Source: Polynucleobacter meluiroseus | GTDB lineage: Bacteria > Bacteroidota > Bacteroidia > Flavobacteriales_D > Crocinitomicaceae | Assembly (NCBI GenBank): GCA_943328715.2 | Contig: CALQBB020000040.1 | Coordinates: 1-7,080, forward strand | Reading direction: 5' to 3' | Length of the DNA: 7,080 bases | In this document: positions 1 to 6,409 of the stretch, in pieces | How the letters are laid out: the number at the start of each line of letters is the position of its first letter | How positions within the stretch are numbered: position 1 is the stretch's first letter | Made by a program: the position numbers and the translations under genes | The notes under the pieces: model-generated | What the model was told of the DNA's origin: nothing | The model's database searches: none | Seen by the model: only the letters and a program-made list of their open reading frames with translations

Positions 1-564
1 AATCCCATCGTTATTTGTGACAATCACACAGGGTGAATTAGAAGGCAAACTCAACCAATCTTGCACAAATTCCCCCACGACATAGGATCCATGGGAAACC
101 GGTGGCATGGAGTCTCCGGAAATTGGAAATGCTCGGTACTTTCTATTTTTGGATAAAAAAGGCAATTTCAGAGTCGGCAAATCACGCATGAATTCAGGAT
201 CCGCATATCCAGCAACGTAGCCCGCACGAACCTTCTCTGGTATCAACTCCACTTCCTCTTCGTTGTCGGAGTTTACCACCGTTGTCAAAATACGCAAGTT
301 CGTCCCTTGTGCTCCTGTTTTCCAATGATTCTCTAAAGAATTCCAATCGGAGTCCTCGTATGTAGAAAAGTCCTTTGCAATTAAATCATCCAACGTGACT
401 TTGTGGTATTGAGAAATAGAAAGCAACATCTCCAAACTGGGTTGTGCCACTTCGTTTTCATATCCACTGTAGGTTGAACGGTTTAATCCAAGTGCTTGCG
501 CTAATTCTTCTTGTGATTTTCCTGAACGCTTTCTGAGTAATTTTAAATTAGCCGCAATGAACAT
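1..564 (-). CDS. XRE-family HTH repressor with S24 (LexA/CI-like) peptidase domain, 3' end cut by window edge
   Basis: The gene reads in frame from an ATG at 564-562 to base 1 (188 residues) with no stop, so the C-terminus lies outside the window. Residues about 4-62 form a helix-turn-helix of the XRE type, with SQEELAQALGLNRSTYSGYE as the recognition segment and QPSLEMLLSIS after it. Residues about 105-188 resemble an S24/LexA domain: an Ala114-Gly115 pair (VRAGYVAGYADPEF) in the place of the LexA self-cleavage site, then ISGDSM with the expected nucleophile Ser152, 38 residues later (35 in E. coli LexA). The partner Lys would fall just past the edge. Family knowledge suggests a cytoplasmic DNA-binding repressor that may inactivate itself by cleavage, often on DNA damage. 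It has its own promoter-like box and a small palindrome upstream, suggesting autoregulation (inference). The family call is firm; inducer and targets are unknown. Confidence 0.88.
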   Translation of the reverse strand, partial: MFIAANLKLLRKRSGKSQEELAQALGLNRSTYSGYENEVAQPSLEMLLSISQYHKVTLDDLIAKDFSTYEDSDWNSLENHWKTGAQGTNLRILTTVVNSDNEEEVELIPEKVRAGYVAGYADPEFMRDLPTLKLPFLSKNRKYRAFPISGDSMPPVSHGSYVVGEFVQDWLSLPSNSPCVIVTNNDGI

Positions 565-571
565 ATTTTGT

Positions 572-582
572 GTCTTTTAGAC
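572..582. promoter_or_regulatory. Short palindrome GTCT-TTT-AGAC, candidate operator of the XRE-S24 gene
   Basis: Perfect 4-base arms (572-575 and 579-582) flank a 3-base centre. It lies between the -7-like box at 585-592 and the ATG at 564, about where transcription should begin, which is a usual place for an autorepressor to bind. I saw no second copy in the window. The arms are short, so chance is possible. Confidence 0.3.
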
Positions 583-584
583 TA

Positions 585-592
585 CAAAAATA
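585..592 (-). promoter_or_regulatory. Bacteroidota -7 box TATTTTTG for the XRE-S24 gene
   Basis: Read on the minus strand, the octamer TATTTTTG matches the Bacteroidota consensus TAnnTTTG exactly. It ends 20 bases before the ATG at 564, giving a short leader. No TTG/TTTG stands at the usual 17-23-base upstream spacing, so the -33 half is missing or weak, which fits a regulated promoter. The leader next to the ATG is A-rich and has no Shine-Dalgarno, as is usual in this phylum. Confidence 0.55.
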
Positions 593-610
593 ACAAAATC
601 CAAATAACTC

Positions 611-639
611 ATCATTATTTTGATTAAAATATCATCATT
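611..639. repeat. AT-rich imperfect palindrome flanked by ATCATT direct repeats
   Basis: In the 70-base gap between the TonB-like gene and the repressor gene, TATTTT (616-621) and AAAATA (626-631) form an inverted repeat around GATT. ATCATT occurs on both sides (611-616 and 634-639), the right copy overlapping the end of the TonB-like gene. The stem has no G:C pairs, so it is a poor terminator. It may be an upstream binding site for the repressor promoter or simply AT-rich spacer. Confidence 0.25.
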
Positions 640-1408
640 GAGAAACGAAACGGTAACTGATGTATCCCGTGACATTGCCTGAACCGGCATTAAAACGTGA
701 GATTCCTGCATATTTCAACGCTTGCTCAATCATGCATGGAGTGGCAGCTGTACTGCGGTTATTATCTACGGACTTGGAAATTACCCTCCCCGCATTATTC
801 ACCGTAATCGTGACCACAACGGTTCCTGCTGAATTGTATCCACAAGTGTAACCTGGATTTCGGATGTACCATTTCTTGTTTTCAAAGGCGGTCCTTCCGG
901 GAAGGGAAAAATCAACCATGACACTTCCCGCATATTGATTTTGACTCCCACTTTGAGTCGTTGTCGGATTCAATTTTCCACTGGATCCTGTGTTGTTGTT
1001 TTTGATACGTTCCGCCGACTGCGCTTGAATGCGTTCCCGTTCTTTCGCTCCACCGAATTCATCGTATAAGCTACGTTCAAAATCCCGAGCGCTTTGTTCT
1101 GGATTTCCCGAGCGCGTGGAACTTGCTGCATCTTGCGACCAATCTTGATTGGAACGTTGACGTGTATCTGATGCATCCCGAACGACATTGCGAACGTCTC
1201 CCCCAGCCTGAAATGCGGGATCTTGTTGAAGGGTTAATTCTACTTCCTCCGGAACTTCTTGAATGGCAACAGAAAACTCATCCGCTTCAATCGCTGTCTC
1301 CTTTCGAACGGTTGTCAATTCCAAATAAACGAAAACACCGACGTAGATGGTCATGATTCCCATGAGGATTTTAAAGAACTGCTCCGGATTTTTCAGTATT
1401 CGTTTCAT
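635..1408 (-). CDS. Inner-membrane-anchored protein with TonB C-terminal-like domain
   Basis: This 257-residue protein has a short basic N-terminus and one membrane segment (about residues 12-30), consistent with an inner-membrane anchor and periplasmic body. Residues about 40-160 are polar, charged and low in complexity (Arg, Gln, Ser, Asp rich, then Asn/Thr/Ser/Gly). Residues about 165-257 look like a TonB C-terminal fold: strand VVVTITVNNAGRVISKSV, helix CMIEQALKYAGISRF, strand TGYISYRF. It has no proline-rich periplasm-spanning linker, unlike classical TonB. Two cysteines, Cys189 and Cys225, sit within the domain and could form a disulfide. The ATG overlaps the upstream gene's TGA (ATGA, 1408-1405), implying translational coupling. 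TonB proteins transmit ExbBD energy to outer-membrane receptors; whether this one does so or is a structural relative is unclear. No exbB or exbD is visible here. Confidence 0.72.
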   Translation of the reverse strand: MKRILKNPEQFFKILMGIMTIYVGVFVYLELTTVRKETAIEADEFSVAIQEVPEEVELTLQQDPAFQAGGDVRNVVRDASDTRQRSNQDWSQDAASSTRSGNPEQSARDFERSLYDEFGGAKERERIQAQSAERIKNNNTGSSGKLNPTTTQSGSQNQYAGSVMVDFSLPGRTAFENKKWYIRNPGYTCGYNSAGTVVVTITVNNAGRVISKSVDNNRSTAATPCMIEQALKYAGISRFNAGSGNVTGYISYRFVSQ

Positions 1409-3378
1409 TCTGCCAAGCTTATAAACGCACGTGTTTCAGGGAAGAAATACGTTAAGCGACCATCTAGTGTCAAAACAAATGATTCTGCATCAAATCGTTG
1501 AATTCGCTCATATTGAATTGGAAGTATTTCTCGTCCATCTTTCAAAAACAAACCAAACTTTTCATCTATGGATACCAAGTAATACGCGTCTTCAAAACGT
1601 TTGATCGTCGAAAAAGAAACAGGTAAAATCATATTTCCCATCGAATTCAGCAATCCAAACTGTTCTTCTCGCTCGATTAAATAACCTAAATCAGGCATGA
1701 AACGAATGAAATCATATTCAAAAGGCAAGATGACCTTTCCTTTCACATCCAAAAGCGCCCAATTTCCTTTGTCCTTCACCGGCCAAAATCCAGTAAACGG
1801 ACCGCTCGACTCGTAGACATTTTTCTGAACAACTTTCCCGCTGATGTCAATCAAACCATATTTGTCTTTTTTGCGGTAGACAGCAAAACCATTGTTGTAT
1901 TTAGCGACACTCAAGGCATCTGGAAACCATTCCAATGGATTCGTCAACATTAATTTACCTGTTGAATCAATGTAATTTAGTTGTCCGCCCACTTTGACGA
2001 CTGCCCTATTGGAAGTTCGATCTAGATCGCCGACAAATTCAAATTCTGGGTGACGTGAAGAAGTGTATTTAGAAAAATCAATAAAAACAATACCACTCAA
2101 TGATAATTGTTCTGAATAATTTAAATCAAAATAATGTGACCTTCCTTCCTCTATGGCTTCATAAAGACTGTCTTCTCGAATACTGATGTCCTCATAAATC
2201 AATGGAAAAACCAATTTCCCTAAACGATCAATTACACCGTACTTTTCACCTTTCCTTACAATCGCTCTGTTTTGTACAAACTCGAGTATTTCATCGTATT
2301 GAAAATCAACAACCATTTGATTTTTCTTGTCAATGATGCCAAATTTATCATCCTTGGAAACAACAGCCAATCCTTCTTGGAATGGACCAACCTCATTATA
2401 CATCGCAGGAATCATTAATTTTCCTTGCGTATTCATAAAGCCATATTTCCCTCCAGAGATGACTGGATACAACTTCATTTGAAACAAATCAATATCCACC
2501 GCTAATTCTTGCATAAACGGATAATCGGGAAATTCCTGCTGAAACGCCGCATACTTTTCTACTGAATAATCCTTCAAGTAAATTTTGTACACGTTTCTCC
2601 ACGCCTCGTTCACAAATGGACTGGACTGATACGTGCGCACAAAGTGAACATATTCTTCCAAGGTGTGATTGATGGTCGCTAGACGATAAATTTCTTTCGC
2701 CGCTTCCATCAAATGAGTGTTTGTCGGACAATTTTCGTAAAACCGAACATAGGAAGCTAATTGTCCATCGTTGGTCATTTCAGCATATTCCAAATCAAAA
2801 TAAAGATGTTTGGCTTCTTGCGCAAAGGATGATTCCGGTAAGGTATCCATGTACATTTTCAAGGCTACGGAAGTTTTCTTCTTTTTTGCCAACTCAAAAG
2901 CTAATTGATCACGCAGATAAATCGCTGTGTTTCTAGAAAGGAATTGAGCATGATTCTGAATAAACTGATTCCAGGCATATACCGTTGGATTCGCTTGAAT
3001 TTCATCAAAAATCAACTGACTCACCGACTGTTGTTGCGCTTCAATCGCCATTTTATCAAACGAAAAATCGCTTTTCCACTTGACTTTGACTTTTTCAGAT
3101 ACAGAAGTCCACAAGGAATCTGCCTTTAAGGCATAAACATAGGCACTATCTAGGTTTCGATAATCCTGTGTGTTGAATAATTTCGATAATCCGAAACACG
3201 CAATACTTCCACTTTTTTTCAGCCCAGAACGAAAATGTTCATTGGCTAATCCGAAGTTTTTTTCCTGTAAATCGGCAAATCCTTTTTCGATGGATTTTTG
3301 TCCGAAGGTGTTCATTGAAAAAAGTGAACATAAAAAGAAGCAGAGAAAAACACCGTTTCTTTTCATATCAAAGGCCAT
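1405..3378 (-). CDS. Secreted TPR-like / WG-repeat protein
   Basis: From the chosen start the protein has 657 residues; the open frame allows an earlier ATG at 3399 (664 residues, numbering used here). I prefer the ATG at 3378 because AAGGAA precedes it by four bases and it leaves the nadE stop outside the gene; 3366 is also possible. A signal peptide (MKRNGVFLCFFLCSLFSMNTFG, cut before Gln34) sends it to the periplasm or beyond. Residues 38-97 look like a TPR, and 120-305 are helical and repetitive. Residues about 314-407 and 467-638 hold about eight WG-type repeats (for example DKFGIIDKKNQMVVDFQYDE, DKYGLIDISGKVVQ, EKFGLFLKDGREILPIQYE), split by an insert at 408-466. WG repeats probably form a beta-propeller-like surface; their functions are poorly known. 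It overlaps the next gene by ATGA and follows nadE closely. The family call is firm; the role is unknown. Confidence 0.85.
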   Translation of the reverse strand: MAFDMKRNGVFLCFFLCSLFSMNTFGQKSIEKGFADLQEKNFGLANEHFRSGLKKSGSIACFGLSKLFNTQDYRNLDSAYVYALKADSLWTSVSEKVKVKWKSDFSFDKMAIEAQQQSVSQLIFDEIQANPTVYAWNQFIQNHAQFLSRNTAIYLRDQLAFELAKKKKTSVALKMYMDTLPESSFAQEAKHLYFDLEYAEMTNDGQLASYVRFYENCPTNTHLMEAAKEIYRLATINHTLEEYVHFVRTYQSSPFVNEAWRNVYKIYLKDYSVEKYAAFQQEFPDYPFMQELAVDIDLFQMKLYPVISGGKYGFMNTQGKLMIPAMYNEVGPFQEGLAVVSKDDKFGIIDKKNQMVVDFQYDEILEFVQNRAIVRKGEKYGVIDRLGKLVFPLIYEDISIREDSLYEAIEEGRSHYFDLNYSEQLSLSGIVFIDFSKYTSSRHPEFEFVGDLDRTSNRAVVKVGGQLNYIDSTGKLMLTNPLEWFPDALSVAKYNNGFAVYRKKDKYGLIDISGKVVQKNVYESSGPFTGFWPVKDKGNWALLDVKGKVILPFEYDFIRFMPDLGYLIEREEQFGLLNSMGNMILPVSFSTIKRFEDAYYLVSIDEKFGLFLKDGREILPIQYERIQRFDAESFVLTLDGRLTYFFPETRAFISLAE

Positions 3379-3382
3379 AAAA

Positions 3383-3388
3383 TTCCTT
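3383..3388 (-). promoter_or_regulatory. Shine-Dalgarno-like AAGGAA that favours the internal start of the WG-repeat gene
   Basis: AAGGAA on the minus strand lies four bases before the ATG at 3378 and immediately after the nadE stop TAA (3391-3389). It is the only clear purine-rich ribosome site seen in this operon, and it argues for the start at 3378 rather than the ATG at 3399 inside nadE. Confidence 0.45.
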
Positions 3389-4165
3389 TTATTCTGCATT
3401 TTTCAATTCTCTTGGAATGAGGCAAACGGGAATCGGTTCCATTTTGTGCTTATTTGCTGAATGGAATCCTTGGTAAATACGCAGTACTTCTTTTTCTCTA
3501 ACAGATAATTCGGTTGAATCTCCTTGATAATCCATCGCCCACTCCAATTCTGGATACGTAGCACCGATTTGATCTTCATCACTTCGACCATCTTCCCAAA
3601 GTCCATCTGTTGGCGCAGCAGTTAAAATAGAATTCACAACGTTTAACGTTTCCGCCAATTGAAACACTTCCGTTTTGGTTAAATCAGCGATTGGACTCAC
3701 ATCCACACCACCATCACCGTATTTCGTAAAGAAGCCAACACCAAAGTCCTCTACTCTATTTCCTGTTCCAGCAACCAAACAACGATTCGCTTGTCCGACT
3801 GCGTACAAGGTCATCATGCGCAAGCGCGAACGAGAATTTGCCATCGCTAATGCTTGAGATGAAATTTCAAAAGGCATCACGGATTCGAAAGAAGAAAATA
3901 TCTCGGTCAAAGGAATTTCGAAGGCTTGCACATTTGGAAACCGACTTTTCAAATCTTGAATATGTTCTTGAGCACGATTGTATTCCGCACTGGTTTGACG
4001 AATCGGCATATTCAACAAAATTACTTTTGCACCAGTCAAGGCACACAAAGTAGACGTTAAGGCCGAATCAACACCACCAGAAACACCGATGATGAAACCA
4101 TCAACGTGTGCTTTTTCTTGGTAGGATTTTAACCAAGCGACAATATGAGAGGCAATTGGATTCAA
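3389..4165 (-). CDS. nadE: NH3-dependent NAD+ synthetase
   Basis: NadE makes NAD+ from deamido-NAD+ (nicotinate adenine dinucleotide), ATP and ammonia in the cytoplasm, the last step of NAD biosynthesis. The 258-residue length fits the ammonia-dependent form; there is no glutaminase domain. Visible motifs are the ATP pyrophosphatase P-loop SGGVDS (29-34), NSRSRLRMMTLY (110-121), GTGNRVEDFGVGFFTKYGDG (133-152) followed by VDVSPIADLTKTEV, PTDGLWEDGRSDEDQIGATY (185-204), and the C-terminal HKMEPIPV. The start is unusual: TTG at 4165, directly after the TAA of the outer-membrane gene with no gap. No ATG or GTG occurs before the P-loop, and homologues begin at about this point (HIVAWLK near residue 7), so TTG is the best start. 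Translation probably depends on ribosomes finishing the upstream gene. Its stop lies just before the WG-repeat gene. Confidence 0.97.
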   Translation of the reverse strand: MNPIASHIVAWLKSYQEKAHVDGFIIGVSGGVDSALTSTLCALTGAKVILLNMPIRQTSAEYNRAQEHIQDLKSRFPNVQAFEIPLTEIFSSFESVMPFEISSQALAMANSRSRLRMMTLYAVGQANRCLVAGTGNRVEDFGVGFFTKYGDGGVDVSPIADLTKTEVFQLAETLNVVNSILTAAPTDGLWEDGRSDEDQIGATYPELEWAMDYQGDSTELSVREKEVLRIYQGFHSANKHKMEPIPVCLIPRELKNAE

Positions 4166-4999
4166 TTAGAAAAGGATTGAGACTTTCAACACCACTTGGT
4201 TTTGAGTTGATTTATTAGAAAAATAAACATCGTTTCCAGTCCCATTATTTAAACCGCTTGTAAATAAGGAAGACTTTTCATTTTTCGTTTTATCGATGAA
4301 TAGTGGAACAAATCCATAATAATACCCTAGTTCTGCTTTTAACACGGTAGTTCCTGCAAAATTCCATTCCGCACCACCTGAAAATCCAATGTTAGAATTA
4401 AAAACGAATAATTCACCTTTGGAAGTCATGTCAACATTTTCGGTGTTATTTCCCGGAACTGTTAAATTATCCGTTGAATATCCAATGTCATTAATTTTAT
4501 TTGAAACCAAGAAGCGATTGCGCAATCCAAAATTAGCGAAGTAGCGAAAATCGCCAATAAACTCCGTTCTAAAATTCAAATAAATAGGCAAACTAATATA
4601 AATTGGATTGTATGTTCTTTCAGAAAGATTAAAGAATTTATCTGTAGTAGAAACGGTTTCCAACTCTCTTTTAATTACCTTATCGGTATAGCGGTAATAT
4701 ACATCATTGGGACCATCAGCTTTATATTTCAAGTTTTCAATGTCAAATTCCAAACCAAAGGTATACGCCAGGTTTTTGGTTTCCTTAAATGCCTTGGTGA
4801 AATTGGTTCCCATAGTAAATGTTGCACCTACACCATTCGCAGAAAGGTTATTCGTTCCCATTTTCAACATACTGATGCCAACTCCACCAACTAATCCCGC
4901 TTGTAAGGATTTATCTCCAACCGTTTGAGACTGCACTCCAACAGCGATGAAAGTTGAAAAAATAACGCTTGATACTCGTTTGATTGACATTGATCTCAT
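4166..4999 (-). CDS. Outer-membrane beta-barrel protein (PorT-like/porin-family type)
   Basis: This 277-residue protein begins with a signal peptide (hydrophobic stretch about 10-20, likely cut after VQSQ at 22-25). The mature part has many alternating, aromatic-rich segments typical of an outer-membrane barrel: GVGATFTMGTNF, LAYTFGLEFDIENLKY, YISLPIYLNFRTEF, FRYFANFGLRNRFLVSN, FNSNIGFSGGAEWNF and TVLKAELGYYYGFVPLF. It ends in QVVLKVSILF, with the terminal Phe of a BAM-recognised last strand. The pattern (an exposed loop-rich middle and a 'lPiyl.f' strand) resembles the Bacteroidota OMP_b-brl_2/PorT-like families; a specific substrate or function cannot be read. The ATG at 4999 is used; Met4 (4990) is an alternative and gives the same mature protein. 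It is first in the minus-strand operon and its stop abuts the TTG of nadE. Confidence 0.82.
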   Translation of the reverse strand: MRSMSIKRVSSVIFSTFIAVGVQSQTVGDKSLQAGLVGGVGISMLKMGTNNLSANGVGATFTMGTNFTKAFKETKNLAYTFGLEFDIENLKYKADGPNDVYYRYTDKVIKRELETVSTTDKFFNLSERTYNPIYISLPIYLNFRTEFIGDFRYFANFGLRNRFLVSNKINDIGYSTDNLTVPGNNTENVDMTSKGELFVFNSNIGFSGGAEWNFAGTTVLKAELGYYYGFVPLFIDKTKNEKSSLFTSGLNNGTGNDVYFSNKSTQNQVVLKVSILF

Positions 5000-5018
5000 G
5001 TGATTCTGTTTTAAGTGT

Positions 5019-5026
5019 TAATTTTG
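5019..5026 (+). promoter_or_regulatory. -7 box TAATTTTG for gldB-gldC
   Basis: TAATTTTG matches TAnnTTTG exactly. It ends 19 bases before the gldB GTG, so transcription would start near 5032 with a leader of about 13 bases. No TTG stands at the usual upstream distance. It is separated by two bases from the minus-strand box at 5029-5036. Confidence 0.55.
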
Positions 5027-5028
5027 AA

Positions 5029-5036
5029 CAAAAATA
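5029..5036 (-). promoter_or_regulatory. -7 box TATTTTTG for the OMP-nadE-WG-TonB operon
   Basis: On the minus strand the octamer is TATTTTTG, identical to the box before the XRE-S24 gene. It would start transcription near 5022, about 23 bases before the ATG at 4999. Its upstream side falls in the gldB leader and first codons, where no TTG is present at -33 spacing. Confidence 0.55.
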
Positions 5037-5045
5037 AGAATTATC

Positions 5046-6059
5046 GTGAAACCCTTTCGCTTCGTAACACTGCTTTTTGGATTAGTGATTTTCATCTTTG
5101 CTTCCTGTTCTTCGAACACCTACGAAGTAAACGTGGATGAAGTTCCATTAAACATCGATTTTGTGAATTTAGATTCCTTGGCTTTGCATGCGAATTGGAC
5201 CCAACGCGATGCGCTTTTCATGGATTTGAAGAAAAAAGACGAAGAACTCTTCAACTTCGCTTTTTCCTTTGCCTTGGAAATCCCCTTAACTTCCGACACG
5301 GCTTTTCGCAATGGAATCAACCGGTTTTATGTGAATCCATACATTTCCGCACTCGAGAAAAAATTAGCCACTAAAGCGAAATGGCGCAAAGAATCCAGTG
5401 AGCTCATGTTGAATGGATTCAAAAGACTCTCGTATTTTATGCCGAACTGGAAGAAACCAAGTTCAATTTATTTCATCAATAGTCGATTTGCTGCGAGCGC
5501 CTATTGTACGGATGAGTCCATCGCCATTGGACAAGAACGTTATTTGGGTCCAAGTGAAAAATTGATTCAAGAACTTCCATCCAATCAGTTTTATGGCTGG
5601 ATTAAAGAAGCGATGCAAGAGAACTTTGTGGAATCGGATGCACTTCTCGTTTGGATCAGTTCACACGGAATCGAAGAAACATCCGATAATTATGCAAGTG
5701 AAATGATTCGCTGGGGAAAAATGTTATTCCTGACGCACATTTGTTTACCAGAACTACCCGAATCCGATGTGTTGCGTTACTCCAAAAAGGACTACAATTG
5801 GGCAGTTGCGAGCGAGAAAGCGTTCTGGGAATACTTAGTTGACGAAGAATTACTCTTCAAAACAGACGAAGAAACCCGCATGAATTTCCTACACGAAGGT
5901 CCATTTACAACAGGATTACCACAGGAAAGTCCAGACCGTATGGGAAGATTCATGGGCTACATGATTGTGAAACAATACATGGAAAACAATGACGTGAGTC
6001 CGAAAGAATTAATGAAAATACCTTACAATAAAATTCTCCAAAAATATCAAGTTAACTAA
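5046..6059 (+). CDS. gldB: Gliding motility-associated lipoprotein GldB
   Basis: The 337-residue product starts at a GTG (5046); no in-frame ATG precedes the signal sequence. The N-terminus is a lipoprotein signal: basic MKPFRF, hydrophobic 7-19, and FASC with lipidation at Cys21, followed by SSNTYE. The body follows the GldB pattern: YFMPNWKKPSSIYFIN (130-145), SIAIGQERYLG (158-168) and KLIQELP, a WGKMLFLTHICLPELPE segment (223-239), YNWAVASEKAFWEYLVDEELLF (250-271), GPFTTGLPQESPDRMGRFMG (285-304) and IVKQYMENN. In Flavobacterium johnsoniae GldB is required for gliding, a process tied to the type IX secretion machinery; its biochemical role is not established. GldB is related to DUF2268-type zinc proteases, but I find no HExxH here, so peptidase activity is unlikely. 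It is followed two bases later by gldC and transcribed divergently from the nadE operon. Confidence 0.9.
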   Translation: MKPFRFVTLLFGLVIFIFASCSSNTYEVNVDEVPLNIDFVNLDSLALHANWTQRDALFMDLKKKDEELFNFAFSFALEIPLTSDTAFRNGINRFYVNPYISALEKKLATKAKWRKESSELMLNGFKRLSYFMPNWKKPSSIYFINSRFAASAYCTDESIAIGQERYLGPSEKLIQELPSNQFYGWIKEAMQENFVESDALLVWISSHGIEETSDNYASEMIRWGKMLFLTHICLPELPESDVLRYSKKDYNWAVASEKAFWEYLVDEELLFKTDEETRMNFLHEGPFTTGLPQESPDRMGRFMGYMIVKQYMENNDVSPKELMKIPYNKILQKYQVN

Positions 6060-6061
6060 TT

Positions 6062-6409
6062 ATGAGTGATCAAATTACAAAGAAATCCGACATCGTAATC
6101 ACGGTTGGATTAGATGCAAACCAAATTCCATCTGCGATTAAATGGAGCGCGGTAGACACAAACGTTACCGATGCCGCAGCATCCGCTTTTTTACTTTCCA
6201 TTTGGGATCCAAAGGAGAAAAACACGATGAAAATCGACTTATGGACAAAGGACATGAGCATTGAAGAAATGAAACAATTCTTTCATCAAACTTTGCTGAC
6301 AATGGCCGATACTTTTGAAAAAGCAACAGGTGAACATTTAATTAGCGAGGACTTAAGAGATTACTGTTATCATTTCGCCACTAAAATGGAAATCCTACCA
6401 GAAGAATGA
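6062..6409 (+). CDS. gldC: Gliding motility-associated protein GldC
   Basis: This 115-residue protein has no signal peptide or membrane segment and should be cytoplasmic. It matches the GldC family along its whole length: VGLDANQIPSAIKWSA (16-31), the acidic/Ala-rich DAAASAFLLSIWDPKE, MKIDLWTKDMSIEEMKQFFH (56-75), QTLLTMADTFEKATG (76-90) and a C-terminal helix. Its usual length is about 110-115 residues. In F. johnsoniae, gldC sits with gldB and improves, but is not as critical for, gliding; its molecular function is unknown. The ATG lies two bases after the gldB stop with no Shine-Dalgarno, and its TGA overlaps the next gene's ATG, so it is very probably co-transcribed and translationally coupled on both sides. 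Confidence 0.92.
   Translation: MSDQITKKSDIVITVGLDANQIPSAIKWSAVDTNVTDAAASAFLLSIWDPKEKNTMKIDLWTKDMSIEEMKQFFHQTLLTMADTFEKATGEHLISEDLRDYCYHFATKMEILPEE

Noticed and set aside
616..631. TATTTT-GATT-AAAATA as a terminator of the TonB-like gene
   Set aside because: The stem has no G:C pair and no U-tract follows it, so it would not hold as an intrinsic terminator. Kept only as an AT-rich repeat.
1123..1356. Plus-strand open frame opposite the TonB-like linker
   Set aside because: It lies in the low-complexity linker region of a gene coded on the other strand, and its translation shows no family features.
3170..3460. Plus-strand open frame opposite the start of the WG-repeat gene
   Set aside because: It overlaps strongly supported genes on the other strand, its product has no recognisable motif, and it has no ribosome site.
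5640..5925. HExxH-like protease motif in gldB
   Set aside because: Only SSHGIEE and LHEG are present; neither is HExxH, so no zinc protease site was called.
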